NCBI GenBank assembly: GCA_019649035.1 | Contig: BMAT01005639.1 | Location: 374,276 to 438,275, forward strand | Length of the DNA: 64,000 nt | Direction: 5' to 3' | Source: Elysia marginata | Taxonomy: Eukaryota > Mollusca > Gastropoda > Plakobranchidae | Shown here: piece by piece, positions 24,301-37,100 of the stretch | How the letters are laid out: the number at the start of each line of letters is the position of its first letter | Numbering within the stretch: the first letter of the stretch is position 1 | The notes under the pieces: model-generated | Told to the model about the DNA's origin: nothing | Database searches by the model: none | Seen by the model: the letters and a program-made list of their open reading frames with translations, nothing else | Program-made: the position numbers and the translations under genes

Positions 24301-27300
24301 CAATTTTTACCTAATCTACAGTTCGAAATATATCAAAGTAGATGATAAAACCAAATGAAACATAATAATTGTACGGCAGGTAATTCTTTAACATGCATAC
24401 CCAGGAAAGGCAAAAGGAATATAAATGTGTAGGCTACTCCTTTCTCTTAATGACAGCCCTTAGCCGAGACAAAAGTATTCTTTCAAAACTGACCACCGAG
24501 CTAGATAGATTTAAAAGCTTGGGAGAATCAATTACAACTGCTATACTTCAAAATGCAATAATATGGGAAAACTTAGCTAGGACGCTAAATAAAATAAACA
24601 CTCATCACTGTCAAAAGTGCGGTTCCTGTCCCCAATATGTAAACCTATGGCCGCGGAAAATTTTCAGGCAAAATTCTTTGCGTTGCGTGAAAATTTGGGT
24701 CGTGTAATATACTAGTACAAAAGCGATTTTTCAAATTGATAGGGTTAATTGAAAGCTGATTTATAGTTTTATGTATTTTTGAGTTGCTGATATTAATCTT
24801 CTACTGAAATTGAAGTGAGAGTACAACGATCGCCCATACCATCTCAGGCAGAGCTAAAAACATGCAACTCTAAACCCATCCACTTTAATACCACGCGGCT
24901 CGAAGACACGTATCTGCAGACAATTTAAGGTGGGCACGTTTTCACTTTAGGACGAACGCTCCAGGTTTTAAGTGAAAAGCAGACGAAAACCTAAGCTATG
25001 CGATCGTTTAAAAAAACACGAATATTATAAATTCGCATTCTCATGACATTATAACTAACATTGCAACTAATTCTAGGACCAACGCCAAGTGATTTCCATA
25101 AGAAAAGACTATGCATACGATCGTGGGCTTTGGATCAAAATGGTTTGGCGATATACTTGCTATTCAACAACTGGCCGCCCTGTTTTATTGAAATATCCAA
25201 TACACCACGAGAGACTCTCCACGGGTGAAGTGTTCAAACAACAATCATGTAAACAACTCCCCTGTAGGCCATCGAGTACCAAATCAGATTAAAAAGCAAT
25301 AAAGGGTGTGTGGGTTTTGTCGAACTGCCCGCCCAAAACAGTAAGATCCTCCTCAATCGACACTAGGTGGAAAGAAAGGTTTTAAAAATGTATGAATGGC
25401 TAAGAGGGGGTTGACAGGAGCAAGGGGAAGACGAAGTGGAGAGATGGTATCGGTGAACTGGAAAATGAAGGCCTAAAGGGTCAATAGGAGATGAAAGTTG
25501 ACCAGCTGCGTTATTAGATATCGTGGAATCAATGGACGGCTAGGCGGGTGTTTCATCGGCCAGGCATGGATAATAAATGTCCATCCTGCGGTGACAGGGT
25601 ATGCTGGGCTAAGAAAGACATTCATCCTCTACATACAGCACTGGGATAAAAGCGTGACATTCACTCTGCCTTGGATGAACGAAATGCAGTATCTCTCATA
25701 TGGTTAACCCTACAAATACTGTTTTTTGTTTGTCCCGGGCAGCACTCTGACACAACAATCATGGTCTAAAACATAGTTAAGACACTTGCCCTGCGTCCAC
25801 TGTATCAACCAAGTACTGACTTCAAAACAAGAGCAGAAAACAAAACAAGTAAAAAAAAAGACGAAAAATAGGTTGAGGCTTCAAAACATGTCATTATAAA
25901 TATTTATATTCATCTAGCTAATGGTATTTATCTAGGCGAGTACGTCAATGCTGGCTAAGACCCTTGCCAAGTTTCAGGCAATACATAAATTTAACAAAAT
26001 TTATAATTCCTAGTCTAAAACTTATCTGGCTGCACCGGTCTTAAACTTATTGAAAATAGGGACACAGTTACTTGAAAATCAATTTGCTAAATCATCGCTT
26101 TTTTACAGTGTTAAAATTTCAACAGTAGACGGTTTAAAAACAACAACAACAGCAACCAATAAATTGGTTTTAGGAAGGATTTTCAAGTGCATAGAAACTC
26201 GACATATCACTGCATTACGATGATTACAACTATCGTCTACAACCTGCAAAATACAACTCACACTTTTTATTTGACATGCCATAAGACACATGAAGACACT
26301 CGCATTTGAATGTTCTACTTGAAAGCTGCGGTTTAGACAGGTTGACACTATCATTTTACAAAATTTACACAGTCTAAAGCCTTCTACCCATTTCATACAT
26401 AATGTGGACTTGGGAGAATGAAAAATGATTTTTCAGGGAAATAATTCCATCAGTTACGGCTGAGTATAGAACCCGCAAACATTAAATTGAGAGTCTCACA
26501 AGGTAACCATGTGCAGTGCTGATTAAGAGTGTCATGGAGTAACGCCAGAAGAAGCATTAATCACCTTAACGTACAAGATCATTAGAAAAATTCCAACCAT
26601 AGCCTGAACAGTAACAACAACAACAATAGTAATAATGCAACAATAAGACCAACAACAAAACATTTCTAGATCAAGTCTTGCCCTAACAAACTGTGAGAGC
26701 ATTCTCTCGGCTAGCTTACCCCAAAAAATGTTAAATTGGAGAAAATCGAAAAAGTTTTGTGACATGGGACAGCTGGTAGTTTGATTAGGCGGATACGAGA
26801 ATGGGACGCCTTTATTAAATTAAACAAATTCTCTTGATAGATAGGGGAACGTACAGTCGAGTCATAAGATTTTGTTCTAAGGTTCAAAGAAATAGACATA
26901 AAACAGAGGGCAGCAGTGAAAGTTAAATAAGAAGTAAAGAAATAGAATGTAAATGGAAAGGAGAAAGTGGAAGTCAAACTTGTGCTATATCAAGGTACTA
27001 TTCTTATCGAACACACTCAGGTCTTTAAAGCAGGCACTTCCATCTGTCCAACATTTATTTTCATCACAGCTTGCAAAGGAAAACATCACTGCAATAGAGA
27101 AGCTACAAGTAGTATGATGATGCGATGATCTAGTTTTAACTTAATAATAAACGATTAACAAAATAAATATATCTCAAACTTTGCAGCGGCTTCATTGAAA
27201 AAAAACACGGTTACAGAACTTGTCAGTTTGATAGTGATGACACTCGAGTCTCTTTTCTTTCAAATCAATTAGCTAGATAGAATATTGTTGGTAAACAATT

Positions 27301-28128
27301 GTAACACCTGAAATCACCGATAAGCACCTGCGTGACATTCAGTGGTCTAGTACTCAGTAAACGTCTAATCATGTAGAATGTTCTGACTAGTTGCAATATC
27401 GTTTAAACTTTTTAGCCTATTGAACCCTGGTTGTCAGGATTCAATATAAGATGCCTTTCATCAAAACTGGGACAGGGAAGGGTAATTTTTACCGTCTAAA
27501 AAAGTGCAACTCTGTAAGTTTATTGGTAGCATAAACGTTTCGAACTTTCCCCCTTAAAGTTCGCAAAGATGTGCAAAAGGAAAATAAACAAAACAAAACT
27601 AACAAAGGAGGGGCGAAAGCACTGAGAAAACAATAGGGAGAAAACAGCATAAAGATCCAGCCACAAGAGGTGACAAAGTTCAACAAACAAACAAAACAAA
27701 ACAAAGAATATCCTCTCACACAAAAAATGCTAAAATTGATTGCCATTCACAGCAGGCACAAAAGCATGCGCAGTAGGAGAGTAAAGACAAGAGGCATTAT
27801 TGAAAGCCTCTCATTAAATATGCAGGTGACCCTTTGACACCGGTGTCTTATGAAGACGATGATAGAGGCAAGCGCAAGGAAATAAATGAAAAAAAAAACA
27901 CCTTCGAATATTGTCGAACAAAATTCTTTGATCTGCTATATTTTTAGCGTTCCACTTAAAGGATATGAATTCTGTGGTCAATCCCAATACTTCTATCTAG
28001 AGATAAAAACGACTACTCTTCTTCCTGTCAATCTTATTTTCATCCATTGCACCATATCTTGTCCAAATAGGTAAGCAAAGCCATAACACTTCTTAGAACT
28101 CCACATCAATTATTTTTCTCTCTCTCTA

Positions 28129-28170
<42 letters not shown>

Positions 28171-31100
28171 ATCCATCGTCCTGACTCACTTTCCCTCTGC
28201 ATGTCCCTGGGTCTAAAAAGTTAATACCTAACACTTAAGAAAACGTATATAAATCAGAAAAAAATAAAATGTTGCAACCTTCAAAAGGTAAGTCACTGCA
28301 AAATTTATCTTAAGACAGCCTTGGATTTCTACTCAGGAATTCTTTCTCATCTATATCTGTAGCAGAATCGATACCAGAGCAATCAAGGCCAGGCCAGAAC
28401 CGTGCCAGCTCGGGAAAAGAGAAGGCGAGCTCGACCACCCGGTGAATAAACAATGAGCAAGCACCTGGACCAATCCACAACCCTACCGCAAATAATGTAA
28501 ACAGAAGATATATTATACCGTCAATACTTTGTATATGTTACGAAAGTAAGCAACGCGTTTTAAGATAATATTGTTGCCTGAAAGTGCTAAAATAATAAAA
28601 AACAATCAAATGCGTCTTTACCAAGATAGTCAATCGAAACAATCATGACAAAGTAAGCGTCTTTACCAAGATAGTCAATCCAAACAATCATGACAAAGTA
28701 TTTTCATGTTTCTTGAAAATTGTTTAATTTGAAAGAAACTTTAAAGTGTGGGTGTCTTCTGTGTAAACTTAAGTTTGAAAATTATGATCTGCAGTTTTGT
28801 CTCTGTTTACACGCTACTTTGAGAAACCGATTTTTCCTAAGAAATATAATACATATAGATAATGTAGAACTCTGTGCTAACTTCTTAAGCATTTGAAACA
28901 CAAAATCAGTAAATAACAGTAGTTATTTCATTGGACGTATATATACATAAGGTAAAAAATGCATTTCACTATTTTACCATTGCAGAAGAAAAGACCAAGC
29001 TAATGCTGTTCGCTGCCAGCTATAAAGGAGGAATGATCAAGCACAAGTCAGTGGTTCTGCGTTTTCCTTTGCTTCGTCATTATTTACACACATCATGTCA
29101 GATGCCTAGTGTCATCGCACAGGGCTATGTCCATCCATCATAACTATGGGTTATGACCACTGCAAGCATTTGGGCTCAGTGACAAATCAGCTGATTACAA
29201 TACAAAACGCTGCATTTAACGCAGACTAGTCTCTTTGCTTTCAAATCTAACTTTGGTCCTATTTTGTCATCTTAAACCCGTTTAGGCCAAGATAGAGCAA
29301 GAAATGGTTCAAAGTGTCAATGTACGTTAGTTTTGTTATACGTGTACGATGTAAACAGCGATAAAAATGGAGATTTGAATTCTGATATACTTGGGTTTCT
29401 TAAATTTTTCTACTGGGATGTTCATGTAGATCTTGTCGTTTCCATACCTACTTGTAAGAGGCGTCAATGGATGAAAAATGAATCGATATATTGCATTGAT
29501 CCGTAAACCAGTAAAATAACTTCACTTATCGTATAGCCGCTTCGAATCTGAAAAACGAATCGATATTGACATTTCGAAAAGCTAGCCCAGTAAAACCTTA
29601 AGCTGTTGATATAATAGTTACTGCCAATCTCAGTTGTTTGATAATCGTGTTGAAAAATATTAGTGTTGTGAGTTTACACACAGTGATAATCCTTTTTATA
29701 CTAGTCTCCAGAGTTAACATAAAGTGGTAATCCCCTCTTACAGGTCTTTAAACATTGTAAGCCCCTCCCATCTGAAGTGTCAATATGGACACATCAATAC
29801 CAGCTTACCTCTTAATATCAAGCCCATTCATACAAACATGATGTAACAACCCCGAACCCCATAGCGCTGGTATCGAAATTAATTTTACTATACGTTACAG
29901 TGATTTCAGTTGGGCAGAGAGAGAGAGAGAGNNNNNNNNNNNNNNNNNNNNNNNNNNNNNNNNNNNNNNNNNNNNNNNNNNNNNNNNNNNNNNNNNNNNN
30001 NNNNNNNNNNNNNNNNNNNNNNNNNNNNNNNNNNNNNNNNNNNNNNNNNNNNNNNNNNNNNNNNNNNNNNNNNNNNNNNNNNNNNNNNNNNNNNNNNNNG
30101 AGAGAGAGAGAGAGAGAGAGAGAAGGGTCGCTAACATTGAAAAAAAAATCTGGAAACTCATCTTTTTCTTTTTAAGAGCTCTACCAGAATAAGACCGGAG
30201 TACTTTAGAGTACTCTAGAGGAAACTCTAGTGTGTCCCTGTTTGACAGTGTATGGGTCATCATCCGGCCAGCATTCGACAGTGTTTATACAGTTTATAGA
30301 TTGCGTATCGTCGTGTTTGACAATAGCGAGGTCTAAGTGGACACTGCATGATCCACGCCTCAGGATGGTCACCTAAGAGTTCTTGTGTGTGGTGTTGGCG
30401 GGTCAAGCTGGCCACTAGCCGTGCTGAACACTTAGAGAACACGGACTAAACGCGATGACCAGGTTGTGGATTTAACACCAGGAACATTTTAAACTGCCAA
30501 ATTTGATTACTCTGAAAGCGGCACACTGTCTGTGATAAATTGAGTTTCGGGTACAGCAAAAAAATACAAGAAGAAGGACTATAGATGGAACACGGATAGT
30601 TTGTCAGCTACATTTTTGCGTTGGTGCTTCAATTTAGCCGAAGAGTTGTTGTCAAAATTTGTTTATATCGCCGTAATATTTTCACTGGAAAAGTTAACTA
30701 TACCGTGGGAAAAAGACATAGATCGATAGATTGCATGATAGTGTATGTATATAAGTGAATAAAAATATATTACAAGTATAGAATTCCATATGTGTGCTTG
30801 AGTGAAGTAGTGCGAGACAGAATGAGAGAAATACATGCATGCAGATGCAAGTTGAAAAAAAGATAAGCGAGCGAAGAGGTCAATATAAACCAGCCATGCA
30901 AAGACTTGACAAACGAAAAAGTACGCTTAAAGACATTTTTCTATGCTTGAACACTTTTTAGCAGTGTCAAAAGCGAATTGACAGCTTGTTTTCTTTAGAG
31001 TGTCTGTTTCCTTTTGTTCCCAGACACACAAAATTAACTTTCAGCACCTTAACCGCCAGTGGACCGAACTGACATTCAAAGGTGCGAACATTCTGGAGGC

Positions 31101-34100
31101 CCGTTTGACGAGATCCACACATACTCCAAGACACTTTCACCTCTCTAAATTGTGTCTTTTGATGTCTGCACTTTGAATGGGGACATTTATTTTTATGAGA
31201 GACGTTTAAATAAATAGGCCTTCTAAATTTTATATCCGTTACCGTAAATGTTAGAGCTTTTTCAAAATGTTTAAAAGTGGACCAAAACGCTTTTATGTAT
31301 CGTTTTTATTTTAAGAGAGTTGAAATTTTTTCATCAATGATCCAAAAAAGATCATCAACTTTTCATGGTAAGGCCATAATGTAAAGGCAAGTATAAGATG
31401 GCAATGTTTTTAACTACGGACATCAATCGTTACCATAAGGATGTAAAGAGATAGGATGAAAGCTTGGTCAAAACTAAAGAAAAAATGATAACTCTACAGT
31501 AAAGGCCTGGTAGAAGTCTATACACCATTACGATTGAAGTTCATGTAAAACAAAGTTTGAACATTTAACAACTTGTAAAATTTTATGTCATGTGATTCAG
31601 CGGCTGTAAAACATTACTGTTACTTACCTTCAAGGTTTTAGTAAACTCCAAGCGCCGCCAGTGCCCGTTACTGACAATGGCATTTGTGTTGAGAGTTATT
31701 CTCTCATTCTCTGCATCCAATAGGAAAGAGACCCTGGCGCGACCGTCAACCACCTCTACAGCCACAAATCCACTGCCTCTGCCTCGAGAAGCCACAGCCA
31801 CAGGGCTGTACAACAGAAGACCTTGATCAGCAACTGTGGCGAAGTAGAGCGTGACGTTGAATACATGATAGTTGTTGACAGGTGAGAAAGATGCATAGGA
31901 ACCGTCAGCGAATGATGTGCTCAGTAGCTGGCAGTAAGGTCCATGATACCCGTAATGGCAGCGGCATTGAAAGCCATCGCTGAGCTCTTCACACGTTGAA
32001 TGCTCCGAGCAAGGGGCTTCCCGACAAAAATCGCTTAAATCGCAATAGCGGCCGTGATGACCTGACGGACATTGGCACTGGAAGCCCGTTGGGGAAGAGC
32101 TTGAGTCGGCGTAGAGAGGTGTGCAGGTGCCCCCATTTTCACAGAGTGTTCCCTTCAGACAGGCGTCCACGGTCCTGCAGAGCTCACCTTGCCATCCGTC
32201 AGGACATCGGCAAATGTTGCCACTGCCACAGACCTGGCCGTTATCACAATAGGTCTGACCGCACGGGTCCTGGCGCTGCTCACATCTGGAACCTGTAAAT
32301 TGTGCAGGACACAGACAGGCTGCAGACAGTTCTGTGCGAGGAGAGGTCATCACCAGAGAAGCAGAGTCTGCCACTTGTGTACCTCCTGCGGCTGCGGGCA
32401 CGACAACAGTTGAACAAGTACCTGTATTTAGGCAAGGTGGTTCGTTGGTAGCGCCAGAAGTGCTTGAAGTACTCCCTGCTCTGTTACATTTGCTGGCAGC
32501 GACATTGGCAATGCTGACCCCAGAGGCTGTCTCAATAGCACTGCGCGCTTCTGTTAGTCCACGTCGCACATCCGCCGTACCCAAAAGCCGATCGCTATTG
32601 TCTCGAACATAAAGCATAACGTGCAGATCTGCCCCCTCTTGATGGAGTCCGTACACACTGCAAGTGAATGGCGAGGCACCAAACGCTTCCTCTACAGCGC
32701 TAATAAAAGAATCAAGCTTTAATTCCAAGAATGTAGAAGCCCTCTCATTTCTCAGAACTACAGCAACCGAGCTGGCCAAGTCTCCTTGTGTAAGAGTCTC
32801 AACGTGAATTGTGACGTCATACTCCACAGGTGAGTATTTCTCGTCTGAACCCGATACCCGCAAATTGTAAATGTCACGTGTGAGAGGACCCAGCGCTTCC
32901 AAATCGCAGGCGTTCTTTATAGTGAAATCAGATGTATCCCCCGAGAGAAGCACGCAAGTAAAAATACCGGTGAGATCTGAATCAAGTGGCTGCACATTAG
33001 CGATGACACCCATGTCAGAAGCGTCAGAGCCTTGAAGAACAGCAAGCTGGATGGTGAGCGGGCGTGGTTTGGGCTGTGAGTTGTTTATATCATTGACCAG
33101 GACGGTAAAACTTAGTGTGGAGGTCTTTGGAGGCTCCCCATGATCAGTAACTGTAAGGCTGACGGTAAACTGAGGATTAGTCTCCCTGTTCAACACGCGT
33201 TTTGTCGTCACTCTGCCTGTGGTCAGTTCCACTTGGAAGTAGCTGGACAAGGAGGAGTCTAAAAGCCGGTATCTGGAGGATACAGTGAGACGGACGAGAA
33301 GATAAACGTGACGGTCTAAGACCGCAGAGAATAATCATACAAACCGCAACAAACAATGAAGCCTCTTAAGTATTAATTAGAGCAAAACGTGTTTTACTGA
33401 AATCTAAGTAATTGTTTGAATCATATAAAAACATAGGGTTAAAAACTTACGTGAAATACAAAAGATTCCATCAAGACGCGTAAGAGATATAAGATAAACA
33501 AAGCCAGAGTATGCGTGCTAAGAACAGTAATGGGAATAACCGCATCGGGCGAAATGAAAGTGGTGGAAGAGCTCAGGAGCCTTCTTTCTTAAATGAAAAC
33601 GACAACTTATATTTAGAATAAAAATAAAGATTGATGACAAAAACTACAGTAATTTAATAGATTACAGAAGCTAACTAGCTCTAGAGTGAGTCTCTTTAAC
33701 GCCGAGAACTTACATTTTAGTACATCTAATTTTTTGTTCGCTTTACTGTATTACGTATCTAGCCCATTTCGTTTGTTAGCCTAAAAATGGAAATTTATGA
33801 AAGTAACCTAAAAGTATGATAGATGAAAACTGTAGGTACAAACACACGCAAAGGCAAGCTTGGGTACTCTGAAGAGCAACTTGGTCGTATAGCAGGTTAA
33901 AAAGAGGTACAACTATAAAAATCGCGCTCCCATTTTCACATGCTGAGAAAACAAGCAGCTCTAAAAGCCTATCTATTGTTTAGTACTCTCTTACTTTCAC
34001 TCCCAGCTCATTACAAGAACGTAATATATTTTAAAAACCTGCAGCTGTAGGATATGGTATGATTATCATACCTGTAAGGTCCTTGATTAGGCGGCGAGTC

Positions 34101-37100
34101 ATCGTCAGTGGTGTGATCTTTAAGGACAATCACCTCATATCCAGCTGTCTCGTTCTCTGGCACGTTCACCTCGAGGTTTTCAGGGCTGAACCTCGGGCCG
34201 TTGTCGTTCATGTCTGTTAACTGAATAGACACTGTGGCAGACCCTGGTCGGGTAAAAACGAAAAATATACAAACGTATGAGATTTGTTTAGTAAGCCTAC
34301 ATAAGGTGTTCTGCTTTTTTCTGGGTTTTGATTTCCCAATGGTGTAGTTGGGCGGATGTAAAGTCGTTTACTTGATTTGTACACGGTAAACTTCACATTA
34401 GCAAATGAAAACCTTGTTTTTATTTTTTTAAACAAAACTCAATCTGTTACAAGTAGCATATATTGTGTGTTTTGGAATGAGTGGCATGTGTTAGAATGCG
34501 TCATTGGAGATGGTCAAGCGATTGAACTTGAAATAGCTTAACAATTTTCCACAGAGCTAGAGTATATTTTGGTACATTGCGAATTATAAGGCTCTAGATC
34601 TAGGTTTTTTATGTTAACTATTTGTAACTCACCAAGAATGGACGGGTCGGTTTTATCTCTAGCGCCCACCACGAGAGTGTAAGAGGACATGGTCTCTCTG
34701 TCTAACACGCCCAGGCCTGTGGTCTCGATCTTTCCACCAGACACACTGACCTGGAACTTGCCAAGGTCATTGCCAGAGAGAATCTCGTAGGAGAATTCCC
34801 GATTCTCGGGTCTCGTGTCTCTGTCCTCAGCGTGCACAAACGTCACCAGAGTATACCTTAGAGAAGTCAAAGCAGTTGGAACAAACAAGGAAAACGATAC
34901 GCATTTACACCAGATTCATGTTATCATTTCTTCCTAATTTATCAATGTAAGGTAAACTCTTCAGATACTCTAGAGACGCTTCACCAAGATTAAACATGCG
35001 CTGCAAAAACTTGATAGATGAGATTTCTGCATGGGTTTTTGTTTGCAAACTAAGTGAATGTGGTATTAAATTACATGACCAACCTTCAAACAGTAATCTT
35101 TTCAAGCTTGAGAACGTAAAAGTTATAAACGCTTTTTATTTATTTTCGTCATTCAAATAACCTTCATCGTTGTTATCAAACTATTAAATTTTGTATTGGT
35201 ATTAGTCATCATTGTCATTATCATTATTAACCATCATCAAAAGTTCTCAATTTCTTGTCTTAAAACATAATGAGAACGACAGTTACCTTTTTGCGTCACG
35301 ATTGTTTAAACAAAAAAGCTAAAAGCATACTTACCCCCCAGAATTTTCAGGTATCGAAGCTAAATACAGCTGCTGTGTGAACTCTGGTGGGTCGTTAGCA
35401 TCGTTGATGCTGATGGTGACGGTGCAGGAATCAGTGTCGTTGCCTCGGATGCTGCCCCAGTTCTTCGCAATGACAGTAAGGGTCAGAGTAGGAGAGGCCT
35501 CGTAGTCTGGTCTGCTTGCCACTCTAAGTACACCTGTAGTTGGCTCCACAGAGAATCCTTTCAAGTTGCTTTCTCCCTCCAAGTAATAGTAGACAATACC
35601 GTCCACGCCACCGTCTGAATCCTGAGCTTTCACTTCTCCAATTGAGAAACCGGCGGCGGCAGACTCACTTACTGTGAAGCTATAGGCTTTCCTTGCAAAC
35701 TGGGGTTGGTACTCGTTTTCGCCCTCTACGTGGATGTACACTGTAGTGACTGACTTGAGCACATCTGAAGGCGATACCGTGGACGGGTTGAAGGCCATCA
35801 CAAGAATGGTGTATTGAGTCCTGGTCTCGTAATCGAACATGGCGCTGGACGTGGACCTGATTTCACCAGTTCTCTCATTGATCTGAAACTTGGATCGTGT
35901 TTCCGGGTCTCCGCCGCCACTGGTGACTATAGAATAGTGGACCTGAGTGTTCTGGGGCTCGGTATCATCATCTGTGGCGGTGAGTGTAATGATTGACGTC
36001 TGACCAGGAGAATTCTCCCGAATGTAGCCGTCGTAATAATCTTGTCCAAACACGGGCTTATTGTCGTTTACATCTCTCAGATTTATCGTAAAATCTTTAG
36101 AAACTTCTTTGTAATGAAGTCCTCGGTCACGAGCAGTTATAGTTATTGTGTAAGATTTCTGCATTTCGTAGTCAAGCTCGCCCTCAACGGTAAGTTGTCC
36201 ATTGTCCTCGCCGATGGAAAAAAGTTCGTCTGTGTTGCCATTGGTGATATAGAACCTGATTTCGCCATTGATACCATTGTCGTCATCTGTGGCTGTGATA
36301 GTGTCCACTAAGAACCCTTTCACAGCGTCCTCCCTTACCTGCTTTACGAAAGGATTCAGGTTAAAACGAGGTGGATTCAGATTCTCTGGCGTGATTTCCA
36401 ACTCCACCTGACATTGGCTGGACTGAGAAGGGATTCCCCTATCCTCGCCCGTAACAGTAAGAAGAAATTTCTTATTCAGCTGGGAGACTAGGGATATTTT
36501 AGGGCTTATCACCCCCGTAGTTGAGTTGATATTGAAAAATACAATCCCGTTGCCACCAGTGAGTCTATATGTGATCTCGGCGTTGCGACCGTAATCTTTG
36601 TCGTCTACTGCCCGAACTTGCAAAATATCTTCGCCAACAGTAAGGTTTGATGGTACCGCAGAGAAGTAAAGATTGTTCTCAAATACTGGCCGGTGATCAT
36701 TTGCGTCAGTGACACGAACGATGACAGTCGCCTCAGATGACAGAGAGGGAATGCCCAAGTCAGTGACAACCACGTCCAGAATGTGGTCATTCATAGTGCC
36801 TGAAGCGGACTGACCGCCGTAAAACCGCATAGTTTCCAGTGCAACAATCTCTCCGCTTTCCGAATCAAGCTCAAACAGGGAGGACGGCCGGCGCAATGAG
36901 AAGAAATACCTGAGGAAACGAACATGTTTCAAGCATTAAGACACACAGCCTCTTTAGGGTAGCTACAGATAATCATTTCAAGAGTACAAGAAAACACAAA
37001 GACAAAATTTAGAAGATTTACACACGAAAATTGTTCAAAGAGAAGAAAAAAAAACAGTGAAAAGAGAAAGTGAAATAGACAAAATGACAAAGAGAAGTAA

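Larger units (their letters stand above)
21235..31627. other. Two large Fat introns around the small LamG1 exon
   Basis: The introns 21235-23647 and 23746-31627 hold the tRNA-like fragment, the CT and GA microsatellites, the 45-bp duplication and one gap. Open frames such as 24393-24707 look like chance in AT-rich DNA. No other exon-like segment with matching phase was found. Confidence 0.5.

Noticed and set aside
31996-32612. + strand frames opposite the EGF exon
   Set aside because: They are antisense shadows of the cysteine-rich EGF coding sequence.
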